From NCBI GenBank assembly GCA_015039465.1, contig MU130491.1:176071-240070 (forward strand): DNA of 64,000 nt, in the 5' to 3' direction. Each line of letters begins with the position of its first letter. Positions within the stretch are counted from its first letter, which is position 1. The notes under the pieces were generated by a model, which made no database searches, was not told where the DNA came from, and saw only the letters and a program-made list of their open reading frames with translations. Below, piece after piece: positions 12,691-24,602 of the stretch. A program made the translations under genes and the position numbers. This DNA is from Phlegmacium glaucopus. Lineage: Eukaryota; Basidiomycota; Agaricomycetes; Agaricales; Cortinariaceae.

Positions 12691-13670
12691 CAAGCAGAAT
12701 GTTTGGTAAAAACCCCCCACTTTTTTTCTACTTCATTTTCCCTCTACCTTTCACCCCTACCTTTTGCCTCCTCCCCTTTACTCTCCCTTTTACCCTTGTT
12801 CTATAAATAGAACCCTCATTCTCCTATCTCTGACTCCCTTTTCTCCAACCTTTCACCTTTGTACTATATTGGACTCTCTCTATCTCTGACTCCTCCATAT
12901 TCATGACCCACCCCACTTGTATATAAAGAGCCCCAACTTGTAGCCAGATCCCCAGTTCAGACCTATGGTTTGATCTACAAGTTTATGCTCACAGCCTTGA
13001 GTACCTGGAAGCCTCAGTTACTAAGTCTTTTGACTACACCTACTTTTCCCAGTGTTAAGCACAGAAAATATTGGATGGAATATCAGAACAGACAGAACTG
13101 AATGGAGACAGTAACAGACTAGGACTATAGCCTTAGTGTATGTGCTGTGCTACCCAGCTCCTTTGTTGTCCTAATTTCAGAGCCAAAAGGAAACAGAATA
13201 GAAACAGAAGCTCAAGGGACTTAGAGGGAGGTCAAGATAGGGAAGCTAAGTTGATATTCAAAACTAAGGAAAAACATACAAGTCTGAGTACTTAAATATT
13301 GTCAAAGAATAACATCAAAATGTAACACTCTGCTCCTGGTAAGTCCTTTATTCTTGGGTGAATAATCCAGCTATGGGTTGCTGACTGATAATGGGAAAGT
13401 GCTGACAGAGATAATGATAAGATAAGATGTTGATAAGGTGATGATGATGGAGATGAGCTTGGAGTAATGGCAGAGGGGCTGGAATAATATGGAAAACCTT
13501 TGGATCCAAAGGTAGGAGGAGTAATTCTGAAGGCAAGGGAAGTAACAGTTATGGAGTTGGAGCTAGTTGTTCCAATCACAGTTCTGTTGGAACCAGTGAT
13601 GGAACAACTTGTGACTGAATTATAACACCCAGCACCAAATTGCACAGACTCTACATGGAATAAGTGGGGA
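12690..13670 (+). mobile_element. Older LTR (family B) interrupted by a younger LTR
   Basis: The order pyrimidine-rich block, CTATAAATAG, TATCTCTGACTC (twice), GTATATAAAGAG, then CAGTTACTAAGTC...CCCAGCACCAAATTGCA parallels the complete LTR at 48093-48524 read on the minus strand. The family-A LTR 13053-13627 sits between CCCAG and CACCAAATTGCA, a pair that is contiguous (CCCAGCGCCGAATGCA) in the 48-kb copy. Outer ends are approximate. Confidence 0.7.
13053..13627 (+). mobile_element. Solo LTR (family A), TSD CCCAG, nested in another LTR
   Basis: Starts TGTTAAGCAC and ends GAATTATAACA. Perfect 5-bp duplication CCCAG at 13048-13052 and 13628-13632. 575 bp, homologous along its length to the 573-bp LTR at 4952-5524. 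Confidence 0.93.
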
Positions 13671-13698
13671 TTATAAAGAGCCCAAAGTGTTAAGTATC

Positions 13699-14293
13699 TG
13701 TCAGGGGACCTCCCATTGGTCCTACCCTACACCTCCCAGTTTACACATAGCACCACCTATCTATCAATCTCACCCATCATACAGTTACCCTATGCTACTG
13801 CCTAGACCTAACAGCACTACATCATGAGCTTACCACCCTAGTGCCTACCCTTACCAGATACATAGTCTTAGTCATTACACCTTAATCACAAGCCCGGTGG
13901 AGTAGCCTGGTTGGACTACTAGCTGCAGCTCATAGATGCATTGAGCAGGTTAGCATCGCATGTAATGGCAGGAGGTAAGCGATGATGTATTAAGACTGTA
14001 TCTAGCTACAATGTAATCAATGTAGTCATGTGATCTATATATCTAATCTACAAACTGCCAGATTGCACTACTACACCAGTTAGCTATCCACTTAGTAATT
14101 TAGTATTACATGACTTAGGACTGATCCTTATCACTATACACACACATACATACAAGTGCACAGACCATGTACCTTAGTATAAATAGTTAAGGTGCAGATA
14201 CAGGATCTGCACCTTGGTCAATAACAACACTTATGGGGTTCCCCAAGAAGTGTGACTGTAAGGCATAACTGTTTTACCAGTTGTCCCCTAACA
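13699..14293 (+). mobile_element. Solo LTR (family C), TSD GTATC
   Basis: Starts TGTCAGGGGAC and ends GTCCCCTAACA, an 11-bp inverted terminal pair with one mismatch. Flanked by GTATC at 13694-13698 and 14294-14298. Contains TAGTATAAATAG (~14177) followed by a GGTGCAGAT...ATCTGCACC hairpin, which fits a U3/R boundary. 595 bp, no internal coding region. Confidence 0.94.
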
Positions 14294-14298
14294 GTATC

Positions 14299-15098
14299 AT
14301 TCACCACTCATTTCTCTCAGAATGGACCACAAATCAGGTTTGCAGAAGTAAAGCAGAAGTAAACCGTTGTATTCACAAAATGTACTGTTATTCAGTCTGG
14401 GTGCACTTGGTGTAGAGTGTGTACATATCCAGATTCTAGAACTATACCAAGGCTTGCCAACACAGCACTTTATTGATTGAGTTATCACCTCCATCCTACT
14501 ACCACTAAATGTCCCCTCTTTTTCTACATCACATGGCAGCAGCTGCAATTGCTCTCTTGTCCAGGCTTAGATTGTTTCTTTATGTGTACAAACACCAGAC
14601 AAAGAATAATCAGATTAAAGATAGGAAGTATGATCTGAATACCTACAATTGAAGCTCCAACTGTTGGATTAGAATGATTGGATTTTGGACCATCTTTGGG
14701 CACAACCTGTACCATACATTTCTGAATTCTGCCAGTTGATCAGACATATTTTAGATTCAAAAATAGCTTACAAGCCCATTTATTTCAATTGACTGATCCA
14801 TTATGAAATTATCATCTGGAAGCTCAGAGACATTGCATCTCTATAGAAGGTTCAGTATTAAATTAGAATATATAAAGGAAATAAACAAACCAAGATATAG
14901 GCTCCTATTGCTGCAACAGTTTCTCTGTGACTTTCAAATAGAGTGTCTTGGAAAACAGAAGGAAGTTCATTATTTTGTAAGAGCACTGCAAGGCTCTTTG
15001 ATGGAGATGCCCTGAGAAGGCAGTCTGAAAGGCATGAAAAAATACATGCTAAGTGTTCATCTGGTATGGAAGATTGTTGTGAATTTTGTGATGCAGTA
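14299..15098 (-). other. Intergenic, possible remnant of a single-pass membrane protein
   Basis: On the minus strand 14715-14524 encodes a short stretch with Gly-Ala-Ser-Ile followed by IQIILPIFNLIILCLVFVHI, a clear membrane segment, then a basic KKQSKPGQ stop-transfer region; 14548-14297 continues in another frame. No upstream ectodomain or start is evident. Nothing recognised in 14800-15098. Confidence 0.25.
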
Positions 15099-17408
15099 TC
15101 AGAGTAATCCCCATGCCTGATCAGGATTAAAGTTGGTCAGTACAGATTGAAAGCGAACTGTAAGAGGTAAAGGTGAAACATACATAGGTCCAAAAAGATA
15201 TTTGGCAAATACTGTTGCAAGAGCTGCAAATTTACCAGCATCAATGTAAAATTCTTTGGAATGTAAAGGATCACCCAAGAATGTTGATAACATGGTGTGA
15301 TATTTGGCCAAATGCTCTTGTCCTTCAATCCATAGAAATGGAAAAAGCAAAGGAAGATATGCACTGCGAAACATGTCAAAACCTTCTTCATCCAAATCAA
15401 TTGCCAGAATTCTCCTGGTATTGATAGTAGGATAATATTGGAGGAATTTGGGGAGTGTCACAGCAGTCACCATCAGTTGAGCCAGTTTTGAGTGAGTCAT
15501 TAAAAGAGCCAGCTCAGACTTCAGATATTCATGCCAAGAACAAAGATGATGGGAATACAGATCTTTTCCAGAAGGATTCTTCTGTGGCTATAATAACATC
15601 TACATGAGTATATAATAATTTAAAATGTGATGCAATAACATACATGTTCTTTGAGCCAATCAAAGACATAGGAAACACGCATCATAACTGTTGGTGATGA
15701 ATGCCAGGTAGTCAGAAACCTATAAAAGTCAAATTCATACAAGTCATCCAATAGCTCAGGTATTGGAGAAGAGAGTTGACAGTGCATTACAAATGCTTCA
15801 GCACAGGAGAAGTGGTTTGCATCTTCAAATTAAGGTTGTGAGTATAAAGTGAGTACCAGTCACATGTTAAAAAAGGTGACCTTTAGATGCAGAGAGATCA
15901 GTCTTTGAAAGATATTTTAAGAAATACCGTGTTAAATTTGCATGTGCATTACCAGCAACAATGTAGAACTGCGCTGACCGTGATTTATCCAAAAGAAAAT
16001 CACCCAATGAAGCATGGAAGATGCGAATCACCGACGGTGATTCACTCCTCATGCCTCCCGATGAAGGATACAAGCTGGAACTCCTATCGGTGTTGGGTAA
16101 TGGGACGTCCATAATGGAGTGCAAGTCACTTAGTATGATATAGACGTCTCCATGACGGAGGAAGAAAATGTTTTCGAGCAGTTGGGGAGTTATCAACATC
16201 TTGGTCTGCATCAGCACAAACAAACTCAAGATCTCCAACGCCCTGTCGATGTTTTGAACTGCTGAGAAGATATGGATGTAGAGCGCATCCAATTCGGCGA
16301 ATGGGGTATCAACCCCAGGGTTGGAAAGCCCGAAGACGATATCTAGTCGGTCAGTAGGCCAATGATGAGGAGAGTCGAGATATTTCATGACCATCGAAGC
16401 GTAAATGAACTGCCCAGATGATTTTTGGACAAGGCGAACGAGATCGGAATCTGACGGCCATTCGGGAGGAAGGAGGTTGCGCAAAGGATGGTTCTGCTTA
16501 ATTTCGTCAAATCTTGATTGGAGAAACATCTTGATATCGTCATCGGGACGATACGAATCATCCAATGCCAGATGTCTCGTCGTTGAACATAAGGGTTCCA
16601 CATAGAAGGCGTCTCGGATTATCTGTTCAGGACGACTGGCAATCAGGAACAAGATCGGTAGAGGGATCTGTTGGAGAGCTGTAGCGAGGACTGATAAGAT
16701 GTATCGTTGGACTTTTGCTGTGCTGCATTCATCGAGACCGTCAATGATGATGAGTTTGGGACCTGAACGAAGGGAGATGGCATCCTTCTCATCCGACAAG
16801 GCGCGGCGTAAAGGGTCAACCACCAAACTGCGAATTTGTGCCTCGAGTGAACGGGAAAGAACCAACGGGTCTCGCTCTATGATGTCTTCCACGTATTTTC
16901 GAATAGTGGGCATAGACAGACAGAGTTGATATACCAGGGTAGGGATGAGACAGGATTCGTCGCTGCGACCCACAGCTGTGCGAGAAAAGAAGAAACTGGC
17001 GGCGAGAAGGTTCGCCTCGTAGCATAGTTCCGCAATAGACTGTGCGATGGCAGATTTACCTGCACCAGCAGGACCGTAGAGCCACATGAAGAAGCATAGC
17101 TTTTGTAGATCGTTTATCCAGGTCATGATGTGTTGGAGAACGGCGACTCGAGTGGAAGGGTGACATTTCGGAGGATCGTATCTTTCAGATGAATTGTGAA
17201 AAGCGCCAGTGGCAATAGAGTTGGTGAGTAAGTCAATGCCTAGCAAATATCATCGTGAGTACTTAGAGTACTAGACTCAATGTCATGGGTACTCACCTTT
17301 TCGCCCCTCGACAGTGAAGTACGAATGAGTGTGCAAACCTCCTTGTACTGCATGAAAAGTAGCCCCCGTAAGTAAAGAATTGCTGATGGTGTTGGATGGT
17401 ATCGACAT
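15099..17408 (-). CDS. NACHT-domain NTPase (STAND family), 712 aa
   Basis: Four exons with matching phases: 17408-17297, 17239-15881, 15822-15644 and 15587-15099 (2139 nt including stop). The start ATG at 17408 opens MSIPSNTIS, a short N-terminus typical of mushroom NACHT proteins. Residues 93-100 are the Walker A loop GPAGAGKS; residues 200-209 (LIIIDGLDEC) are Walker B with the following Asp-Glu pair; GAFHNS..YDPPKCHP precedes the P-loop as in this family. The long alpha-helical C-terminal half carries no recognised WD or ankyrin repeats. STAND NTPases act as signal-dependent switches and many fungal ones are linked to non-self recognition; a role here is inference. The promoter and exon 1 recur twice in the F-box cluster. 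Intron 2 starts GTCACC, a weaker donor. Confidence 0.9.
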
Positions 17409-17604
17409 GACCCAAACTTCGCTGCAAAGCAGACCAGCGCTCAGCGCAAACTTGTAAAATGGAAGGTTCTTCGAAAGTTGACTGTAGAAGTAGGGCAAAC
17501 TCAACGATCCGGCGATATCTGCAGAGGTTCCCGTGTCGAATAACAATTTTGGATCGAATTATTACAGGCTGACAATGGAATGAGTGTTTGCGAAGTAATA
17601 GCTG

Positions 17605-17660
17605 AACGTTGAACGTTAAGAGTTGAGCGTTGAACGTTGAACGTTGAGTACTGAGTTATC
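17605..17660. repeat. GAACGTT-type short tandem repeat upstream of NACHT gene
   Basis: Six to seven repeats of (T)GAACGTT/GAGCGTT words about 200 bp upstream of the NACHT start. Matching TCAACGTT/TCAACGCT runs precede the duplicated NACHT first exons at 26700-26760 and 30358-30380, so the run travels with the promoter segment. Confidence 0.75.
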
Positions 17661-17734
17661 AACAGCTACTACAAAGTCACTGTTGTCACACTTTCGTCAC
17701 AGCGGCCCTGCACAACAAATGGCAAGTGCTGAGG

Positions 17735-18510
17735 CCTATGAATTTTGCCTGGTAAACTCATAAATTTCACGTGCTAACATCAAAACTTATTACCTTTCGG
17801 ACGAGACAGTGAGAGATATTTGATTTTCTGTGTTCTAAGGATGAAGTGGTGTATTATTTCCCCCATTACATTACATAAGCCACATAGCCACATAGCCATC
17901 GTACAAAGTGCTTTTGCCTAGAACTTGAATATTTGAACGTTTAACGTTTAAGTTCTGAAACTGCTCCTTGGAACTGCACAAGATGACATCGACGCCAGGG
18001 ACAACAATATTCATCCAAGTCGGCGACGTTTATATCATAGATCGTAGGCGGACTACAAGGAACATAGGCTCCTTCAATAATACCAACGTGTAAGTTACGT
18101 CGCATAGTGGTAAGCTGATTGTAGTCCCAGTAGACAGCAACTGACAAGGAAATCAGAGTCGGCTGAGGGTGCAAGTCATGATCTCCCTGAAGAGATCGTA
18201 CATGTGGATACCCCACCTTCAGGTACGCTGTAAATACCGATGCAGTCATGGGACTGGCACTGATAAGTATACCAGTTCACAATCGCGGTCCAGCACCAGA
18301 TTCTGTAGAGATTCCGCGTCCCATGGTGAGTATTCAAGTATATATAGGATCAATGTGCTTAAAAACTTACCATCAATAGTCTGCAGAAGTTTCGAGTCTC
18401 ACCAATGGGCATGCGTATTATCCCCCCGACACCGACCCATGCTGAGGCTACTGGAAGGATGAAAACGTCGCAATTACGATTGGATACTACAAGTTTTTTT
18501 TTGATTTTTT
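17735..18510 (+). pseudogene. Member 1 of an unrecognised small gene family (GSFN-x-TNV family)
   Basis: ATG at 17983 opens MTSTPGTTIFIQVGDVYI then NIGSFNNTNV, TAA, VTSHSGKLIVVPVDSN. The other copies at 45732 and 55245 (minus) read MTSTPG/MASTPG, GSFNDTNVQV and TLPSGKLV at the same places; here the Gln codon CAA is TAA. Downstream blocks are conserved with spliced exons of the other copies: HVDTPPSG (18205-18232), GPAPDSVEIPRPM (18288-18324), GTGAGT donor, then a match to the THGHLYYPPTPTHAEATGR exon (18390-18460). The 5' flank 17735-17980 is also shared with 53265-53510. No known domain; function unknown. Confidence 0.5.
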
Positions 18511-18834
18511 TTTAAAGTTTTAGCTATGAAATCACTCACCTATGATTTTTTTTTGTCTATCTGCTGCTGCGTAGAGCCTTAGAGAAGCCGCTCGCTGGGT
18601 TAATTTTCAGTATCAGTCATGCACTTGGGGACCGTGGGGACGAGTTACCATATTCCCTCCGTATCACCTCCGTCACAGGCGCACGTATAGATGGGTAACT
18701 TATATGAGGGGCAGTTGCCTATAGCGAGTAACAATAAATAACGGGAAAACAAGACAAGGATGAGGAAGTGAAGGATAAACTGATGATAATTAATTTCCCA
18801 CGATTCTCTTCCTTGAAGTTCCTTGTGGTGAACG
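18510..18834. other. Intergenic region upstream of NCA2
   Basis: Contains T-rich tracts (18489-18560) and no open frame with support. It should hold the NCA2 promoter; no clear TATA box seen. Confidence 0.5.
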
Positions 18835-21081
18835 ATGCCCTCCGACCTCGTGAGCCATTTCACGCAGTCCTTGGCTCCTTCAAGACCTATCTCTCCTTCG
18901 CCGCTCCACGTTTCGAAATATAACACAAAAAAACCAGAACTTCACGCTATTCTCGTTTCATTTACTCAATCTAATCCAACGCATTCTCACATCGCCAACT
19001 GTGCTCGTTCACTGCAGGATGTTTCCTCTTCTTCCCGTACTGAGGAGGAACAAATTGAACAGCAAGATCCAGAAGAAGTCGCTTTGGAAAACGCGATTAT
19101 TAGCAAATTAACTGTTGCTATCTATGCCGACGCGATGGACACGTACTTGGCTCAGGCTATTGAAGCAGAGGCCGAAGCTGAATGGTGGGCTAGTATAGAA
19201 AGATCGAAGCTAGCGGTTGCTTGGTTCCTCTTACAGAGTACGTGTCTTCATTTTCGTCTATATTGGCTCTTAAAATATCGATTTTCTTTTTGGTAGCGTT
19301 CCCACTACGAGTCATGAATGTATCCAGAGCCATTCTACACACTCTTCGTGCCAATGATATATCTCTCTCCATGTCCACCATCTCCCCTTCGTTCCTCCGA
19401 AATCTTTTCCCATCTCCATCCAAGTTCACGCTGCGTCCAGGTGCCCTTACAACTGCTTTCTTTCCGCACTTGGAGAACCAAACGTCGCTGGCTCTTGCGG
19501 TACTCATGCCACCTCACATAACTGACCGTGATAATTCTATGGTGTCGATGTTGTGGTCCTATCTCTCGTTTGCTGGGAGGATGTTAACACTTCCGTTGGA
19601 ATTGACGCGTCAGGAATGTCGATACAACCGTAAAACCTTGGAGAAAATACGTGATCAACGCGCGGCATCTCTAGGACGATTAGCGCAGCTTCGTTCTATC
19701 ATCACCGGAACTGGATCTTCTACACAATACAAATCGTTTTTGTGCGGTATTGTGCGGATTCTTAGCGTAAACGCAAAAACAGCTGTGAAACATTCAACCT
19801 TAACCCCTGTGGAATTGCTCCTGAAACTATCGACATCTCTACTACCGTCTCTTTCTTCCATCCACACTTCGTCTCTCAATGCTTCTCTTCCAGCTTCGTC
19901 GCTTTCATCTCTCCTTCGCCCTAAACCCCTTGTTCTCATCTGGCCTCATCTTCTCGTCCTCCCTCCACTCTCTTTATATCTCTATACGTCGCACACCTAT
20001 TGGGTACCAGCCCTCCTAGATCTGGCACACGATGCAAAAGACACACTTAGGGGATTTGTCACCGGATGGCTAATAGAACCGCTCAAGGATGTTTTGAGAA
20101 CGATTAGAGGCGGTGAAGGTCAAGTAGGAATCGTGAAGACTGAAGGTGTTAGAGCTGATTTGGAGGTGCGGATAGCAAAGCTCACACTCACACACTCTAT
20201 TCATGTTTCTGTTCACAGAGTCTCGAACGGATGACACTTTCCCTTGCATCCGATATCTTATATTACACTCCAGCGCAACTAGAATCCCTCGCCCGGCATA
20301 TTCAAACTACAGGTGGTGAATTGACCAGTCCCATAATGCAGGTATATGAACAGGATATTCGAACTCCTATCAAGTCGGCGATCGGGGGTACATTGATCAG
20401 AGGGATATTGGTACAAGTGCAGAAAGCGAAGGTTTGTTCCATACTTTTCTATTATTATTATTATTATTTGTTTCGTTTTGCCTTTGGGTGTCAGGAACTT
20501 GCAACGTTCCTTATTTTATACACCTTTCAATGTTCCCTGTTACGATTCTGTATAGAACCAGCTGAAATAACCTAACTTGTCCTCCCTTAATACAGGTCGA
20601 TATCGACCAAACTTTACTAGGCATCGATCACCTGCTCAAATCTCAACAACTAACTTTCGCATTCGTCGGTGTAGCTCCTGCCTTGGGAATTGTCTACGTT
20701 CTCGGAGAGTCACTATCTGGTCTATGGAGAGGTGGAAAAGGAAGAGGAAGGTGGGGTGGTAAAAGATTGAGGAGGGAAGGGTGGGAGGGGATGAGGAGGA
20801 TTGAACGGTTGCTAATTACTCAAAGACAACTTAAAGGACTGCAAACTCAGAGTCCTCCGGATGTTGAGGATGAGGATGCGAGATCGACTGGCCTCCTCCT
20901 GCTCTCTTTATCCCGTCTTCGAGCATATGTATCACGATACTTGCCTTCCCTTGTTCGTCAGGCATTCTTGGAAGATTTGGAGGATTTGGCGGATCCACAA
21001 TTGGGTAGAGAGGAGAAGTTGCTTGTTGTTAGTAGGGTGTGGAGGTGTTGGGGTGGTGTTGGAGGTGTGTTGGAGGCTTAG
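18835..21081 (+). CDS. NCA2: NCA2 family mitochondrial protein, 656 aa
   Basis: Exons 18835-19237, 19297-20165, 20219-20431 and 20596-21081 join in phase to 1971 nt including stop. The family hallmarks lie in the second half: SLERMTLSLASDILYYTP, then GGTLIRGILVQVQKAKVD followed by LLGIDHLLKSQQLTFAFVGV, which matches the conserved NCA2 core. Hydrophobic segments at LVLIWPHLLVLPPLSLYL and TFAFVGVAPALGIVYVLG would be membrane spans. In yeast Nca2 is a mitochondrial membrane protein needed for correct expression of mitochondrial ATP synthase subunits 6 and 8; the role here is by family. The final exon ends in a Gly/Arg-rich loop and helical tail. No lesions seen. Confidence 0.93.
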
Positions 21082-21166
21082 ACTATGGCCCTTTATTTTG
21101 ATCACCATGATCTGAAGGTCAATCAATGACATAATATTAAACTTCCAGTCAGTCTGAACGACCATC

Positions 21167-22320
21167 ATGTCGCGAGTTACAAGATCACAGACAGCAGTGG
21201 TTGCGAGTTCTCAACAAGCCGCCGTGTCCCAAGAAGAGAAGGCCAATTGGGTCTTCTTCGACAAATCGCATCCCGGGAAATGCCTTCGCTCCATCGAAGG
21301 CCCTCGCTCACTCTTCGATGACGCGTCACAAGAATGCCGGTTCAAATTCAAAGCCATCAAATGCAGTATTGAGTTTTGGACGGTGAGTGGCATCCATCGC
21401 CCTTGGTCCCAGATGTGCTGACAGATCATAGGCTAAGGAAACCCTCGCTGTGGAGACTGGTGCAGCCCAGTTGGACACAAAACATCAGAGACATCAATGA
21501 TCATTTCGACGATATCCCATTTCCGCTCCCGTTTTCTGAAACGCTCGGTATAGGCGACGAAGATGCTGGCCATGTGCTCGTTACGTCCGAGGGCTCTTAT
21601 CAACATGGAGGTGTAGTTGCTGAAAGAGAGGCGGTAGCTAATCTGAAGGAAACCCATCCTAATCTATACCACTTTTCAACGTGAGTCGCTTCCCTTAAGC
21701 TTGATGTCGTTAACGATCTCTTTCTCCCTGGTAGACTCCGGATGACGATCGCGATCTCTCCATTGCACGCCACTACAAAGACCAGTTTGAATCAACTTAC
21801 ATACGTACTACAGAGGATCACGCAAGTGTCAAAAGCAGCAGGGAATTTATAGCATTTTATGTTCTACTGCGTTGTTTTTACGAAGACCCATCGCACTACA
21901 AGGTGATGACATCATCCTCACTGAAGACCCATGGACTGAAAGGTAACTTTATCCTTCCACCTTTCTTCTCAGGGCAATATTCTACCGATGGGCTCCTGTA
22001 TCGAGAGTAAGTACACTTGAATTTGCTCGTATACATGTCATGTTCATTTTAATTTTCAGAGAGATACCCTGGGAATTTCCTTTGTTCTTCTTATGTTCTA
22101 CCATGGGCGAGATACCGCGGGAGTATACTCCAGTCAGTGACTTCAGTGTCTGGTTCGGAAAACTTGACTTGCCTTTGATCATCGCCGAGGTGATATCTCA
22201 GCCAAATGAACAGGACCCTAAACGCTGAGAGGTACATCGTGATGAGGTTGGCCACCGATGCCATTGAAGTATCAACTAGCTCTCTGAGTTAACAGCCAGT
22301 ATTTATTTTTCTTTAGGTTT
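21167..22320 (+). pseudogene. Probable decayed gene, unrecognised family
   Basis: ATG at 21167 opens MSRVTRSQTAVVASSQQAA and runs to a good donor (GTGAGT, 21382). Later coding-like blocks are AKETLAVETGAAQLDTKH, HFDDIPFPLPFSETLGIGDE, TPDDDRDLSIARHYKDQFES, DDIILTEDPWTER, AIFYRWAPVSR, and IPWEFPLFFLCSTMGEIPRE with FSVWFGKLDLPLIIAEVISQ. Splice signals separate them, but the phases do not join into one frame. The last block resembles a conserved segment in mushroom proteins of unknown function often found with protein-kinase-like domains (from memory, unsure). Stop after NEQD near 22228. Confidence 0.4.
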
Positions 22321-22600
22321 ACATTTCGAAGACGAATTTTGACGAGAGGTACAACCTCAGGCTTGCACCAAATGCAGCTGTTTGTACAAACACAAGCGCA
22401 TGTGGTGGAATCTGAGAATGCACCTAGGGTTTTGCATTCAGCCGTAAACTTCCGTGAATTGTTTTATTGTTCGTATTGAAATCGTGAACAATTTCCCCAA
22501 CAATCTGCAAGGATACAGCCTACCACAGTCAAAAAAAAGATTTTGGCCTCCGCCACACGCTACAAACGAACCATAGCATTACACCACCAGCAGCCAGACA
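22320..22600. other. Intergenic, 5' flank of F-box-like gene 1
   Basis: No coding signal. The last ~60 bp (CCACACGCTACAAA...CATTACACCACCAGCC) are conserved before F-box copies 2 and 3, so a core promoter/5' leader was duplicated with the genes. Confidence 0.6.
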
Positions 22601-24602
22601 ATGAGACATCTGACCGAAGTCATGTCTACCAGCACAGATCTCCCCCCTGAAATATGTTCTCTTATATGTCAGGACCCCATTTTCAAACAACACGACTTAA
22701 ACTCCATTTGCTTCATTTCACATAACTTTCGAAGAGCGGCCCAAAGGCTACTTTTCTTTCGCTTTCCATGTCTTCGAGGTGCCAGCCGCATCAGAGCCTG
22801 GTGTCTATCTCTCAAACGCAGACCTCGTCTTGCGCCAGGCGTTGAGAGTCTCGTTTTGCTCCTGCCACAACAAATGGCCTTCCACCCAGACGACTTTGCA
22901 CGTCTTATACAGGCGTTGAGGATGTGTATAAACTTGAAGGAATTATCAGTGCTTTCTCAAAGTCGTAGACATGAATTACAAGACTATTCGACGGTGTATA
23001 TGCTGGACAATCTTCCGTTCAAGTTGACCAAATTTGTCAACGACTATTTCATTCAGGACGATGCATTGCGAAATTTTCTCGATTCTCAGAAGACCCTACA
23101 AACACTGCAATTTCATTCGGGTGAAACATCTCCCCAGCTTGCTGTGCATCTTCCTTGCCTGAAAATATTTGCTTGCGCTGCGCAATTTTTTGATAGGAGT
23201 TGGTCACTGATGGGAATCCAGCCCGAAAGGTTACGGCTCGATTTTGAAAATTTGAAGGCTGACGTTTACGAAACGACCATATTGCATTCCACCTTCCTAT
23301 TCCAGTCACCTTACAGATTTTTGAAGAGCGTGGCCATATTTCTAAAGCGAAAACCAGATAGAAGACAGTCCCATTTTTCAGAAGTCATGCTTTTCTTTGC
23401 GAGAAAGATGCCAGACATCAAGCATCTCCAGATCTAGTCTCGTACCAAGATCGTCCACTTGTGGACGGTCTTGTAACAAAGTCCGTCACATGGGAGGGCA
23501 GTGCTACCATCACAACTCATTAGATATCAAATTGTAGTCTTCATCAAATTTCAATACAAACTTTTAGTTGCCGGTCTTATCAGCGTGACAAACCCAAAAA
23601 TTATCCTCGAGCTCAACAGTATGCTACAGTATGAGCATTCAGAGGACTCAGAGACAACTCCTGCAGCTGACAGACACCCCTCTGAGCCCGTGCTTAATTC
23701 AACCAAAACCCCACAACTTCCCAGCCCATTCAGCACACCCTGCCGTCGAAAAAATGCACGTAATAATTCCGTGACACCATCGCATCCTTCGCAAAAATAC
23801 CTATAGCTTGAACAACCATCTCATCTCGAGGCTTCCGACCAGGAGGCATAGGAGACGTGAAGGAAGATATGTGCAGTGCTGGTGGGCTTGAGCCTGCCGC
23901 TTTCTCGGACCGATGTGACCAACCTGTGACTCAGGCGATCAAACATTTGAAAGACTACAAAATTAGCATGAAATGAGACCATGTTTTCCATCCCATTTCT
24001 TTTCACTCCAGCAACCTCTAAAAATGAGAAAAATTGATTTTTGGATAGGTAATATGTTATAGATGATAATATGTCTAATAAGTAGCCCTCGAAAGTCACT
24101 TGATTCAACAGTATAAATTCATTACTGAAAACTTGACACTGCCCTGATGAAACCGGTACCTTGTTATAAGCCCCTCTCACGAGTGAGAGGGGATTAGGTT
24201 GAGCCTATCTCCAGATCCACCAATTTCTATCCATTGTACGTCCCTAAATATCAGACACTGGCAGTCATCCGAACAGGTTATTCACTATGCAATGAAATTT
24301 AGCACGAGACCCGTCGGCTGCCCTTTGATATCAAGTGTCATTTTCCATCCATCGAAACACTTGTTCTTCGTTTCCCTCCACTTCTTGATAATCCCAACCT
24401 CTGCGCCTATGTTATGTTACGAACTTCGAAAGGTCGACGCAAAGTTGCAATGAAAATATTGGAAACATTAGGAACACTAACGCGACTGGTTTTTGTCGTT
24501 CATGAATGCAACTACGGATTCCGAAGGGACCTGATGACTGAAATTATAATCGGGGAAGAATTGATTGCCTTGGATGGACAGGAATGGGCTTTGGTAAACT
24601 AG
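22601..24602 (+). pseudogene. F-box-like gene, copy 1, interrupted by an insertion
   Basis: 22601-23434 matches exon 1 of copies 2-4 up to MPDIKHLQI. The insertion 23435-24206 then supplies an immediate TAG. After the repeated target ATCTCCAGATC (24207-24217), the HQFLS block, donor GTACGT and intron continue, and exon 2 (24303-24602) is open to WALVN and stop. The N-terminus DLPPEICSLICQDPIF with LNSICFISHNFRRAAQRLL has the look of an F-box (two helices, LPPE start). The KCF codons present in the other copies are missing after DL. The gene would be functional only if the insertion were removed from the transcript. Confidence 0.8.
23435..24206. mobile_element. 772-bp insertion with 11-bp target-site duplication
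   Basis: Flanked by ATCTCCAGATC at 23424-23434 and 24207-24217; the other three F-box copies have the site once. The left end starts TAGTCTCGTACC and the right end on the opposite strand reads AGGCTCAACCT, a weak inverted terminal match. A perfect 10-bp hairpin CCCCTCTCAC/GTGAGAGGGG sits at 24171-24192. 23473-23650 is similar to 45927-46100. Non-autonomous; family unknown. An 11-bp duplication is compatible with Mutator-like elements or a retroposon. Confidence 0.8.

Noticed and set aside
16385..16929. Open frames on both strands inside the NACHT gene
   Set aside because: Shadow frames of the intact 712-aa coding sequence.
19190..19939. Minus-strand open frames of about 94-105 codons
   Set aside because: Antisense to well-supported NCA2 exons.
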